From Halobellus inordinatus (GTDB lineage: Archaea; Halobacteriota; Halobacteria; Halobacteriales; Haloferacaceae): a stretch of DNA of 64,000 nucleotides. Both the position numbers and the translations under genes were made by a program. Below, piece after piece: positions 35,613-44,079 of this stretch. The stretch covers positions 186,001 to 250,000 of the forward strand of contig NZ_JANHAV010000001.1 in NCBI RefSeq assembly GCF_024464655.1. Reading direction: 5' to 3'. The first letter of the stretch is position 1. Every line of letters starts with the position of its first letter. The notes below the pieces were generated by a model. It did not search any database. It was not told the origin of the DNA and worked only from the letters and a program-made list of their open reading frames with translations.

Positions 35613-36464
35613 TCATACGCTCTCGCTCACGCGCCCGACGACGACGTCGAACGGGACCACTTCGGCGCGCCGATACCGCTCTTCGCGCATCGCCTCGACG
35701 ACCTCGCGCCCCATCTCGCGCCACTCGCGTCTGAGCCTGTCGTACTCCGTGGCCGAGAGCGTCCGTCGTAGTTCCGCCTCGTGTTCTGTCAGGGCCGCGC
35801 CGCTGGCTTTCCGCGCGGCCGCTGTGAGTTCCGTCCCGTCGTACGGGGGTTCGATCAGTTTCCGGTGGTAGTAGCGTCGCGTCTGCACCGCTTCGAGCCC
35901 GGCGTCGCGAAACAGCGAGACCAGCCGGTCGCCCATCGCGACGTCAGTCTCGACGCCCTCGATGTACGCCTCGCGGACGCTCCGTTCCAGTTCGACCTCC
36001 GCAGCGACGGTGGAGTCGACGCCGACGTCGGCGTTGTCGGGTTCGACGGCGGCGACCAGTTCGGTCGAGCAGTCGGCGAAGGCCCGAAGCGCGGTGACCG
36101 GATCGGGGAGGTTGACTAACAGCGCCTGGCAGACGACTATGTCGAAGGAGTCTGGTCGGAACGGTGGCCGTGTCGCATCGCCGGCGACGACGTCGAGGCC
36201 GGTCTGTTCGCGCGCTACCGCCAGGAGGTCGGGGTCGGCGTCGAGACAGACGACGCGCCCCGGCGACTCCTCGTCGAGAACGCGGGCGAGTTCGCCCGTG
36301 CCGCTGCCCGCGTCGAGGATCCGTTCACGGTCCGCGAGCGAGAGCGGTTCTAACGCCTCGCGGGACTGCTCCCACATCCCCTCGCGCGTCCGACGCAGGT
36401 ACTCCGGCGAGAACTTCCGCACGGGCGTCCGTTCCGGTGGCGCGCTAAAAAGCGAGTCGGTCAC
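35613..36464 (-). CDS. Class I SAM-dependent methyltransferase
   Basis: A 283-residue cytoplasmic methyltransferase of the Methyltransf_11/25 type. Motif I is ILDAGSGTGELARVL (about residues 48-62). The acidic residue after strand 2 is in VVCLDADPDLL. Motif II-like DVVAGDATRPPF and motif III-like FDIVVCQALLVNLPDP follow. The C-terminal half (about 150-283) is a long helical extension. The substrate is unknown; the layout is like small-molecule methyltransferases such as UbiE relatives. Its start overlaps the end of the secreted EEP gene upstream by four bases, so they share a message. Confidence 0.9.
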   Translation of the reverse strand: MTDSLFSAPPERTPVRKFSPEYLRRTREGMWEQSREALEPLSLADRERILDAGSGTGELARVLDEESPGRVVCLDADPDLLAVAREQTGLDVVAGDATRPPFRPDSFDIVVCQALLVNLPDPVTALRAFADCSTELVAAVEPDNADVGVDSTVAAEVELERSVREAYIEGVETDVAMGDRLVSLFRDAGLEAVQTRRYYHRKLIEPPYDGTELTAAARKASGAALTEHEAELRRTLSATEYDRLRREWREMGREVVEAMREERYRRAEVVPFDVVVGRVSESV

Positions 36465-37936
36465 GCCTCGCGCCGCCGGTCGAGCAGCGCCGCTCCGGCC
36501 GCCCCACCGACGAGCGCCGAGAGAGCGGCGACGACGCCGAACCCGGGATTCTCGGCCGACGTGCTCGAGCGCGTGTCGCCCCCGGCCTCCGCCGACTTCG
36601 CGGTCGGTTCGACGGTCTGCGGCGATGTCGGCGCCGATTCAGACGTGGCCGATCCGTTCGCGACTGTCCCCTCGACAGTCGCCGTCGCGTCTTCCGTCGC
36701 GGTCGGCGTCTCCGCCGGTGCCGTCGTCAGTGCCGCGAGCACGCCGGCGTGATCCGACGGCCATCGTCTCGTCGCACCGTCGACGTCGACGGCCTCTACC
36801 CCGAACCGACGCACGTGACTCGCGCGGATGCCGTCGACGAACACGTGATCGATCCGCCGCGTCAGTCCGTCCTCGTCCGGCGGCCGCAGCGACGACGGCC
36901 GACAGCACGTCCCGCTGATCCGCGCTTCCGGTGTCGCTGCCGTGCTTCCGTTGGCTGCCGTCTCGCCGGTGGCGCTCGTTCCTTCGACTGCGACATCCGA
37001 GAGCGTCTCCGTCAGGATCTCGTACGCGTCGCGCTCGCCGTCTGGACCGTCGTTGAAGTCGCCGAGGGCGACGAGCGGCGTGGATCCGGCATCGACCGCG
37101 GACGCGAACTCGGTGGCCTGTGCGGTCCGGACGCTTTCGAGCGCCGATTCGAGGTGCGTGTTCAGGACCGAGAGCGGTTCGCCCGCGACGCGCAGGTCGG
37201 CCCGGGCGTACCCGCGTTCGATCTCGACGGACCGCTCGGCGCTGAGCGGGAGCGTGAGCGATGCGTCGAACGTCGCTGTCGACGTGTCCTGGACGGTCAC
37301 GTCGGCGTCTTCGCGAACGAGAATCGCGTCTCGGTCGGTCAGCCGAACGTCGATCGCCTCGCCGTCGACGCGGCCCGGAAATTCGAGATCGGCGTTCGTC
37401 GCGACTGCGACCGGGCGGTACGGCGTCTCGCGAGCGCGCAACGCCGCGCGGAGCGCGTCGAGGAAGTCGAAGACGATACCGTCGGCGTCGGGCGATTCGG
37501 GGTCGTTGCCCGTCCGGGGGCCCCGGCGGACGATCGCCGCCTCCTGTACGCCGACGATCGCCGGTCGCCGCTGTGTGAGTTCCTGGGCGATGGCCACCAT
37601 CCGTTCGCGGGGCCTGCTCTTTCGCACGTCTGTGTAGAGCGCCCCGACGCGCTCGGGGACGGTCGCCTCGTCGTTGTCGCGCGCGATCGACAGAAAGTCC
37701 GCGCCGAGGCCGAGATTCTGCGTCGCGATGGAGACGGAGAGATCACCGTCGCTGGCTACCGCTCTCGCGCCGGTAGCTCCGGATTCGGTGTCAGGGCTGG
37801 CGGTCGCGAGGCTTCGTTCGGCTGCACCACTCGCCAGAAGCGTCGTGGCAGCCAACGACCCGCCCCCGACGCGGAGTATCCCTCGGCGAGTCCACGGCGC
37901 GTCGGTCGCGGCTGCAGAGCGGTCGGTGTCGTCCAC
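36461..37936 (-). CDS. Secreted endonuclease/exonuclease/phosphatase-family protein with PGF-CTERM anchor
   Basis: A 491-residue exported protein. The N-terminus has a twin-arginine signal (TRRGILRVGGGSLAATTLLA). The EEP fold follows, with its catalytic landmarks in order: IATQNLG, GVQEAA (metal Glu), LNTHLES, LGDFND (Asp/Asn) and SDHAGVLAAL (Asp-His). After a Thr/Ser/Ala/Glu-rich stalk of about 60 residues comes NPGFGVVAALSALVGGAAG-AALLDRRREA, a PGF-CTERM signal for archaeosortase, so the enzyme ends up lipid-anchored on the outer cell surface. The substrate could be nucleic acid or a phospholipid head group. It is coupled to the methyltransferase that follows. Confidence 0.9.
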   Translation of the reverse strand: MDDTDRSAAATDAPWTRRGILRVGGGSLAATTLLASGAAERSLATASPDTESGATGARAVASDGDLSVSIATQNLGLGADFLSIARDNDEATVPERVGALYTDVRKSRPRERMVAIAQELTQRRPAIVGVQEAAIVRRGPRTGNDPESPDADGIVFDFLDALRAALRARETPYRPVAVATNADLEFPGRVDGEAIDVRLTDRDAILVREDADVTVQDTSTATFDASLTLPLSAERSVEIERGYARADLRVAGEPLSVLNTHLESALESVRTAQATEFASAVDAGSTPLVALGDFNDGPDGERDAYEILTETLSDVAVEGTSATGETAANGSTAATPEARISGTCCRPSSLRPPDEDGLTRRIDHVFVDGIRASHVRRFGVEAVDVDGATRRWPSDHAGVLAALTTAPAETPTATEDATATVEGTVANGSATSESAPTSPQTVEPTAKSAEAGGDTRSSTSAENPGFGVVAALSALVGGAAGAALLDRRREA

Positions 37937-38019
37937 GGATAGTCGAACGTTGGGCGTATCGCTTGAAGAACGTTCGTTCAGCGAACCCGAGCGGTTCCGG
38001 CCGCTGGCGATGCCGGCGG

Positions 38020-38850
38020 CTACTCCGCTCGAAGGTCGCGGACCCGCTCGATGTTCCAGGCGAAGCCCTTCCCGCCCTCGTTTGGTGTCTCTAAGACGAG
38101 CGGGACGTCGCGAATCGCGTCGTGGTTGACGAACGCGGACATTCCGTCCTCACCGATCAGGCCCTCGCCGATGTGGGCGTGCTCGTCTTTGTTCGTCCCA
38201 CACTCGTGCTTCGAGTCGTTCAGGTGGACGCACGCGAGGTTCTCGATGCCGACCTCGGCGTCCAGTTCTCCGAGCGTCTCGTCGACCCCGCCGGAGGTCG
38301 AGAGATCGTAGCCCGCGGCGAAGGCGTGGGCGGTGTCGAGACAGATTTCGAGGTCCTGTGTGCTCTCGTCGAGGACGTAACCGAGGTGTTCGAACTCGTC
38401 GCCCATCTTCGTCCCCGATCCAGCGTCGGACTCGACGAGGACAGTGACGCCGTCAGGAATGTCGAGTTCGTCGAGCGCCGAGACGGCGTTGTCGAGGCCC
38501 TGCTGTTCGCCAGCGCCGGTGTGTGCGCCCAGGTGGACGTTCACGTAGGGAATGTCGAGTTTCGCGGCGGTGTCGACCTCCTGCTGCATCGAGTCGATCG
38601 ATTTCGCGCGGAGGTCGTCTTTGGGCGTACAGAGGTTGACGAGATACGACGAGTGGATGACCCAGGGGCCGACGTCGTTCTCGACCGACGATTCGCGGAA
38701 CGCCGCGGCGTCGTCGTCGTCGATGTTCGGATCCTGCCAGACCTGGGGGGAGTGCGTGAAGATCTGTCCGCAGTTACCACCGTCGTCGAGCTGTCGATCC
38801 ACGGCGTTCGCGACGCCGCCGGCGATCGACTCGTGTGCGCCAACTCGCAT
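38020..38850 (-). CDS. nfo: Endonuclease IV (apurinic/apyrimidinic endonuclease)
   Basis: A 276-residue TIM-barrel, tri-zinc AP endonuclease that cuts 5' to abasic sites in base-excision repair. [17 protein letters not shown] is the usual start. [100 protein letters not shown] and [10 protein letters not shown] supply the zinc-binding His, Asp and Glu residues in the family order. ATG 38850 is chosen over an upstream in-frame start because the protein family begins there. The length is normal. Confidence 0.95.
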   Translation of the reverse strand: MRVGAHESIAGGVANAVDRQLDDGGNCGQIFTHSPQVWQDPNIDDDDAAAFRESSVENDVGPWVIHSSYLVNLCTPKDDLRAKSIDSMQQEVDTAAKLDIPYVNVHLGAHTGAGEQQGLDNAVSALDELDIPDGVTVLVESDAGSGTKMGDEFEHLGYVLDESTQDLEICLDTAHAFAAGYDLSTSGGVDETLGELDAEVGIENLACVHLNDSKHECGTNKDEHAHIGEGLIGEDGMSAFVNHDAIRDVPLVLETPNEGGKGFAWNIERVRDLRAE

Positions 38851-38928
38851 ACTCGATCGCTGGTCGGCCGGGAGTAAAGCGACTTCGGGTCGCATCGCGG
38901 CCGTCGGTTCTTCCATAGTGCCGACCGT

Positions 38929-39756
38929 TCAAGAGCGGTCGTCCGGCCGCCGGCGGACCCACTCGTCGTTCGCGTACTTCTCGTCCGCGCGCTCCCGCGC
39001 GCGTTCGAGCTCTGCATCGGTCCACTCGCCCTCCGTGGCGTCGGTCCACGTCGTGAGCGCCGCTTCGACGGCGGCGACCGTTTCGGGCCGCGAGACGTCG
39101 GCCAGTTCGTCGACGCCGACGACGCGCTCTCGGAACCGCCCGGGGTCGACGTCGTGGCCGTCGAAGACGTCGAGATGGTCGGCGGCGCGGGCCGAGTACG
39201 TGAGCGAACCGTGCTGGACGACGGCGTCGCGGCGGCGGTACTGCGCGTTGCCGCTGATCTTCCGCCCGTCGGCGACGATGTCGTGGGCGGGGTGCAGTTC
39301 GCGGAGGTAACACGCGGGCGACCAGATCTCGGGCATCGGGTCGGAGACGTAGTCGGCGTCGACGCCGAGACGGTCGAACGCGTCGAGGATCGGTTCACAG
39401 AGCAAGTGATAGGCGTCCATCAGGTCGCCCGGGAGTTCGGCCTTCGGCGCGACGATCGAGTACGAGACGTCGCCGTCGAGGTCGTGGTAGATACCTCCGC
39501 CCCCGGTCTGCCGGCGGGTGACTGAGATGCCTTCGTCGGCGCAGTGCTCCCAGTCGACGGTGTCGGGGTCCTGGCCGTAGCCGAGCGAGAGGGTGCTCGG
39601 GTCCCACCGGTAGACCCTGACCGTTCGCGGCCCGCCGTCGGCGGCCGTCTCTGCGGCCACCTCGTCGAGCGCCATTTGCATCGGCCCGTCGCGCGCCTCC
39701 TCGCGGATGAACCGCCACTCCCGGTCGGCGAGCGCCCCGGCCGTGTCCTCGGTCAT
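38929..39756 (-). CDS. Lipoate-protein ligase A family protein
   Basis: A 275-residue member of the biotin/lipoate A/B protein ligase family, which attaches lipoyl (or octanoyl) groups to the E2 and glycine-cleavage H proteins. It has MQMALDEVAAE, VYRWDPSTLSLGYGQ, VTRRQTGGGGIYHDLDGDVSYSIV (the RR-x2-GGG adenylate loop) and IVADGRKISGNAQYRR with the catalytic Lys. The C-terminal part is an acidic helical tail, not the classic LplA accessory domain. Divergent from rio2, with an inverted repeat between the two promoters. Confidence 0.88.
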   Translation of the reverse strand: MTEDTAGALADREWRFIREEARDGPMQMALDEVAAETAADGGPRTVRVYRWDPSTLSLGYGQDPDTVDWEHCADEGISVTRRQTGGGGIYHDLDGDVSYSIVAPKAELPGDLMDAYHLLCEPILDAFDRLGVDADYVSDPMPEIWSPACYLRELHPAHDIVADGRKISGNAQYRRRDAVVQHGSLTYSARAADHLDVFDGHDVDPGRFRERVVGVDELADVSRPETVAAVEAALTTWTDATEGEWTDAELERARERADEKYANDEWVRRRPDDRS

Positions 39757-39819
39757 ACCCGGAGGCTACGCCCGGTCGCTGAAAGCGGTTTCGTCAGAGA
39801 ACAGCCGAAAAGCGGATTT

Positions 39820-39854
39820 TGTATAGCAATATCTCGTATATCCGCCGCTATACA
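39820..39854. promoter_or_regulatory. Inverted repeat between lplA-like gene and rio2
   Basis: TGTATAGC (39820-39827) and GCTATACA (39847-39854) are exact complements, 19 bases apart, with an AT-rich spacer containing CGTATATCC. The site is 41 bases before the rio2 ATG and 64 bases before the ligase gene on the other strand. It could be an operator or contain the TATA box of either gene. No known haloarchaeal operator of this sequence comes to mind. Confidence 0.45.
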
Positions 39855-39894
39855 GACTCGCGAGTCTTTTACGCGTCGCTACCCTCCGTTCGGT

Positions 39895-40803
39895 ATGGTG
39901 CGGAACGTCGCCGGCGTGATGGCCGAACTCGAACCCGAGGACTTCTATCTTCTCTCCGGCGTCGAGCAGGGGATGCGCTTTTCGGAGTGGGTGAACCGCG
40001 AGAAACTCCCCGATCTCTCGAACCTCACGCCCGAGGAAGTCGAGTATCGTCTGGATAGATGTGCGAGCCGCGGGCTGATCGAGCGGAAGACGATCCAATA
40101 CGAGGGCTACACGCTCACTGCCGAAGGGTACGACGCCCTCGCGCTACGGACGTTCTCCAAGCGCGGCACCGTCGAAGGCGTCGGCGCACCCCTCGGGGTC
40201 GGCAAGGAGAGCGACGTCCTCGAAGTGCAGTCGTACAAACCGATGGCGCTGAAGTTCCACCGGGAGGGCTACACCAACTTCCGCGAGGTGATGCGCGAGC
40301 GCGACTACACATCAGATAACCAACACGTGTCGTGGCTCTACACGGCTCGAAAAGCTTCAGAGCGCGAGTACGAGGCGCTGGAGACGCTCTTTCCTGAGGT
40401 TTCGGTCCCACGTCCGATCGACCAGAACCGTCACGCCATCGTGATGGCGAAACTGGAGGGCGTCGAACTCGACCGCGCCAAACTCGCGGACGACCAGGTC
40501 GTCGGCGTCTTGGACCTGATTCTCCGGGAGGTCGCCGCCGCGTACGAGACCGGATACGTCCACGCAGATATGAGCGAGTACAACGTCGCCGTCAGCGAAT
40601 CGGGCGTTACGATCTTCGACTGGCCGCAGGCCGTGCCGACGGATCACGAGAACGCCCGGGAACTCCTCGACCGCGACATCGACAACCTCCTCTCGTATTT
40701 CAACCGCAAGTATCCCGGCCACGTTCCCGACCTCGACGCCGACGCACTCGGGGACGCCGTCGCTGCCGACGACTTCCAAACGGTCCGAGATTACACGGTA
40801 TAA
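39895..40803 (+). CDS. rio2: RIO-type serine/threonine kinase Rio2
   Basis: A 302-residue atypical protein kinase/ATPase that acts on late small-subunit precursors during ribosome maturation. Residues 1-90 form the Rio2-specific winged helix (MVRNVAGVMAELEPEDFYLLSGVEQGM, LTPEEVEYRLDRC). The kinase core follows with the nucleotide loop LGVGKESDVLEV, the invariant Lys in MALKFHREGYTNFR, the catalytic loop HADMSEYNVAV (Asp near residue 224) and IFDWPQAV in place of the DFG. The start is ATG 39895; the long open frame upstream is antisense to the ligase gene. It ends shortly before a gene-poor stretch. Confidence 0.94.
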   Translation: MVRNVAGVMAELEPEDFYLLSGVEQGMRFSEWVNREKLPDLSNLTPEEVEYRLDRCASRGLIERKTIQYEGYTLTAEGYDALALRTFSKRGTVEGVGAPLGVGKESDVLEVQSYKPMALKFHREGYTNFREVMRERDYTSDNQHVSWLYTARKASEREYEALETLFPEVSVPRPIDQNRHAIVMAKLEGVELDRAKLADDQVVGVLDLILREVAAAYETGYVHADMSEYNVAVSESGVTIFDWPQAVPTDHENARELLDRDIDNLLSYFNRKYPGHVPDLDADALGDAVAADDFQTVRDYTV

Positions 40804-41298
40804 CTACCCTTCCTCTTGATCTGGTCTGCTTTGGTCGCTGAACCGGCCTTTCCACGTTCGCATCGATAAATGAGATACTGCGATACAAAATCGAACCAAG
40901 CGGTTTCGCGCGCCTTGCGCCTCTCCGTGCCTTTCGTATTCCCAGTGCAGCGTCGGCATCGGTAGGCGGCAGCGTTTCCGGCCAGTCGCTATCGTAGCAT
41001 TTGCAAGTCCTCACTCATCGGCTCGTACGCTGTCGTGCGATCGGATGCGCAATCAGTGGCAAATGCTCCTATATGGACTGTGATGTGACCTCGACGCCGG
41101 ATGATCATACGACGACTGCGCCTCGAGCTACTGCCACCGACCTCGACGCCATACTAGCGAAACGAGAGTACATTCAAAACGTCCAGCACGCTCGGTCCCG
41201 AGGTTTCGTCTTTCCGGTCGATCGCCGTCCGACATAGGCGCCACGTCTGACGCGGGCGTTACGTTCATACACGATGACGACTAACCGGAATGTAGGGA
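40804..41298. other. 495-base region with no convincing gene
   Basis: A weak open frame at 41073-41237 (ATG, 54 codons, MDCDVTSTPDDHTTTAP...) follows TATATGG and could be a small protein, but its composition is not clearly haloarchaeal. GCATTTGC (40997-41004) and GCAAATGC (41059-41066) are exact complements about 55 bases apart. No tRNA or known RNA was recognised. Near 41265 the sequence GTTACGTTCATACACG may hold the promoter of the next gene, which starts at 41299. Confidence 0.4.
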
Positions 41299-41775
41299 AT
41301 GAGGCGGGACTACTTCGAGTTGGACGTGGAAAACATCGACTGGGTCGAGAACGGTGGTGACCCCAAGAAGCCGCTGGTCCGCATCGCGTTTCACGGGCCG
41401 AAAGACGTGCTAGAGCGACGGCTCTCCGATCCGGACGGTACGTATCTCGACGCCAGCGAAACGGACGTTGCGTTTCGGCTGCAAGATCCGCTCGACGAGC
41501 CAGGTGCCGCTGGCGTCGTCAGCGTGACAAATCGGATTACGGGCGACTTCGTCCTCGAACTCAACGAGTCGGCGGACGACGTTCTCACGTTCATCCGCGC
41601 CGCTCGCGAGTACGGCCGCGACACGGCCGACTCCGAGGACGGGCGATATCGAGTCGAGGTGAGCATCGACGGCGAGAACGTCGTCGTCTACGAGAAACAG
41701 ACGTTCCTCGTCTACGACGCCGACGGGAATCTCCTCAGGTCTCACAGTCTGATCCCGTCCGGCGTCGAACTCTAG
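41299..41775 (+). CDS. Uncharacterised haloarchaeal protein (DUF5793-like)
   Basis: A 158-residue acidic soluble protein beginning MRRDYFELDVENIDWVENG, a beginning I associate with the haloarchaeal DUF5793 family. It is mostly beta structure (VRIAFHGPKDVLERRL, VVSVTNRITGDFVLELN, RYRVEVSIDGENVVVYEKQTFLVYDADGNLLRSHSLIPSGVEL). It has no cysteine, no signal peptide and no membrane segment. The function is unknown. It is transcribed alone, about 50 bases before the uracil-DNA glycosylase-like gene, so the two may share a message. Confidence 0.85.
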   Translation: MRRDYFELDVENIDWVENGGDPKKPLVRIAFHGPKDVLERRLSDPDGTYLDASETDVAFRLQDPLDEPGAAGVVSVTNRITGDFVLELNESADDVLTFIRAAREYGRDTADSEDGRYRVEVSIDGENVVVYEKQTFLVYDADGNLLRSHSLIPSGVEL

Positions 41776-41823
41776 ACGCCGAATCGGTTCCATTTTAACG
41801 GACTCGCCGCTATCTGATCCATC

Positions 41824-42453
41824 GTGGAGAACGTCACCGACAGAACGAGCAACCCCTTCGATATGCGACCCCCCTGTGAGCGCTTCGTCCCTGGGTACGG
41901 CGACGCCAACGCAGATTTCCACGTCGTCGGCGACCACCCCGGCGTCCACGGCGGTCTCGATACCGGCGTTCCGTTCACCAACGACGCGGGCCGCCGACTG
42001 CAGGCCGCGCTGGCCGATGCCGGACTGCTGACCGCGACGGGCGCCGAACCGGGGCCGACGAAGACGTACTTTTCGTACCTGCATATGTGTGCGCCCGACG
42101 ACGGGGAACCGACACCGTCGTCGTACGACGATCTAGAACGCTTCTTCGACGCCGAGCTGCGCGCGATCGCGGCGCACGTCCTCCTCCCGGTCGGCGCGCG
42201 CGCGACCGCACACGTCCTCGAAACGTACACCGCGCAGGCGTGGAAGACAGACATCGAGATGGAGGCCCTCCACGGGACTGAACTGCGCGGCAGCGGCTTC
42301 CTCGTGCTCCCGATCAAAGACCCCGCCGAGTGGGACGACACCCATCACGACCGACTCGTCGAAGCGCTCGATACGCTCCGTTCGACGGATTTCCGTCGGG
42401 AGGCCGATCTCGGTCGATTCAGTGCGGGCAACGACCCGTATCTGGTCCGCTGA
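41824..42453 (+). CDS. Uracil-DNA glycosylase-fold protein
   Basis: A 209-residue protein with the motif-1 region of family 4/5-type uracil-DNA glycosylases in altered form: FHVVGDHPGVHGGLDTGVPFTNDAGRRLQAAL, where the family has GE(A/G)PG...G.PF.G.aG..L. Further on come TYFSYLHMC and LLPVGARATAHVL. The four cysteines that hold the Fe-S cluster in family 4 are not present as a set (only C18 and the MCAP Cys stand out), so this is a divergent haloarchaeal branch, perhaps not a uracil remover. It starts at GTG 41824, about four bases after an ATCC. It precedes an AT-rich, gene-free stretch. Confidence 0.8.
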   Translation: MENVTDRTSNPFDMRPPCERFVPGYGDANADFHVVGDHPGVHGGLDTGVPFTNDAGRRLQAALADAGLLTATGAEPGPTKTYFSYLHMCAPDDGEPTPSSYDDLERFFDAELRAIAAHVLLPVGARATAHVLETYTAQAWKTDIEMEALHGTELRGSGFLVLPIKDPAEWDDTHHDRLVEALDTLRSTDFRREADLGRFSAGNDPYLVR

Positions 42454-42856
42454 CGTCGGCGCCGACCTCGACACAGCCGTCTCGAATCCAAGACGACGCT
42501 GCTCTCGTTAGTGAGACCCGGATCCCCTGCCTGTTAGAATTTTCAATAATTTATCCGGATAGTCTCGAATCATACGGCGATGACTCACGCGAGGATACAT
42601 ATTTAATCTTTCCAGAACCAAATTCGAATATTTCCATATGTATGTCTGCTCATCTGTGGTCGGGCGGTGGATATTGGCACCATCCGGGTGATTTTTGAAT
42701 GCAAGCGTTCAACAGTCTCTCGACGCGCGTGGTCGATACCGGGCGCGTCACGTAAGGACCTGCGAGACTGGTGCTCTTCGCAGTGGCTTGGTCAGTCAGG
42801 GGTCCGCCCGATGCGGCCCCGCTTCCTTTCCAGCACAGAACCCCCTGCCAGCGGCG
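42454..42856. other. 403-base gene-free stretch with an AT-rich island
   Basis: Bases about 42530-42710 are strikingly AT-rich for this chromosome (for example TTTTCAATAATTTATCC and ATACATATTTAATC). No complete ORF, tRNA or inverted terminal repeats were found. The right-hand part (42720-42850) is again GC-rich and has short open frames on the plus strand (such as MLFAVAWSVRGPPDAAPLPF) that look like remains of a longer gene, though I cannot name one. A decayed mobile element or the leftover of a lost gene is possible. Confidence 0.45.
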
Positions 42857-43960
42857 CTATTGTCCGACAAACAGCACTCGGCCGACGTCGGCGAGAAAGA
42901 CGACGCTCGCGCCGATTGGAAGGACGACCAATAAGGCGAGCACGGCACCGTCCGGAACGGTGACGACGGGGCCGACGCCGAGACCGGCCAGCGGTGCGAG
43001 ACTCCCGAGCAGATAGAGATACGCCGTCCCGTGTCCGAACGAGAGCACGACCGCCGTAAGCACGAGCGCCAGCGCGCCGACGCCTACCGGGAGGAGCAGC
43101 GTGAGGGGCACGTCGACTGTCGCCGTGCTGAGCACGAACGTCCCCGGCGCGGTAAGTGTCTGGGCCGTGGTCAGCGCCCCGATCGGGTCCGCGGTGACTG
43201 CCGAGCGGAAGTTCGCGACCGCCGCCACGTTCGCATCGACGTACTGCCACAGTCCCACGAGGTAGAGCACTGCGGCACACAACACGCCGAACCACCCGTA
43301 CAGCAACGGGCTTCCGAAACTCCGCGACGCACCCCCTGCCGACGTCGTCGCGTCCGCGGTCGCCCCCGCCGACTCGCTGGCACTGCTCGTGGTACGAGAG
43401 CCACTGCGCCCGGTCGTCGCCGACGACTGCCTTCCACCGGTCGATCGGGACGTCGCCGACTGCGATCGCGACGCAGTCGATCGACTCCCGCTGGCTGTCG
43501 ACGTTCGGGTCGTGCGATTGCCAGTCTCCGGCCCGCTGTCACGGTTTGCCCGCCGCTTCCGGCCGAATCGGCTCGACCCACTCGTGCTCCGACTCGTACT
43601 CGTGGACGACGAACGCTGCGTGTCGGACTGTGCGGTCCTGTCAGTGCTGGCTGTGTTCTCCGACGTGCCGGTCGCGCCGCCGCTCCGCTGCCCGCCAGCC
43701 GACCCGGGCCCCATCTTCGTCGGGAGGCCGTCGAGCCGTTTTCGGACGTACTTCGCGTGTCCCATCCGGTCGTAGGCCGCTCGTTTGGTCTCGTCTGAGA
43801 GCACCTCGTGGGCCGTCTTGAGCGTCTTGAACTGCGCGTTCGCCCGCGTGTCGTCGTTGACGTCCGGGTGGTACGTCCGAACTTTCTGTCGCCACGCGCG
43901 ATCGATCTCGTCGGTCGAGGCGTCTTCGGACACCTCCAGCAGATCGTAGAAGTCCTCCAT
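42857..43960 (-). CDS. Membrane-anchored DnaJ-domain protein
   Basis: A 367-residue protein. Residues 1-68 are a J domain with the HPD tripeptide at 31-33 (TYHPDVNDD), which stimulates Hsp70 ATPase. A linker of about 130 residues (roughly 85-215) is made almost only of Ser, Thr, Arg, Gly and Ala and carries many arginines, unusual in an acidic proteome. The C-terminus holds about four hydrophobic helices (YGWFGVLCAAVLYLVGLW, PLTLLLPVGVGALALVLTAVVL, AYLYLLGSLAPLAGLGV, AVLALLVVLPIGASVVFLADV). It is a membrane J protein with no zinc-finger or substrate-binding domain, so not DnaJ itself. Confidence 0.88.
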   Translation of the reverse strand: MEDFYDLLEVSEDASTDEIDRAWRQKVRTYHPDVNDDTRANAQFKTLKTAHEVLSDETKRAAYDRMGHAKYVRKRLDGLPTKMGPGSAGGQRSGGATGTSENTASTDRTAQSDTQRSSSTSTSRSTSGSSRFGRKRRANRDSGPETGNRTTRTSTASGSRSTASRSQSATSRSTGGRQSSATTGRSGSRTTSSASESAGATADATTSAGGASRSFGSPLLYGWFGVLCAAVLYLVGLWQYVDANVAAVANFRSAVTADPIGALTTAQTLTAPGTFVLSTATVDVPLTLLLPVGVGALALVLTAVVLSFGHGTAYLYLLGSLAPLAGLGVGPVVTVPDGAVLALLVVLPIGASVVFLADVGRVLFVGQ

Positions 43961-44079
43961 CCCCTGATCGCGCCGTTTGACACCGATCGAATTGAATGTA
44001 CCGACGCGTCGGAGCCGACGGCCGCCGTCGCACCCGTGGTATGGTAACCCTCATTGTCGTCCGCACGGTGCCTGAGGGT

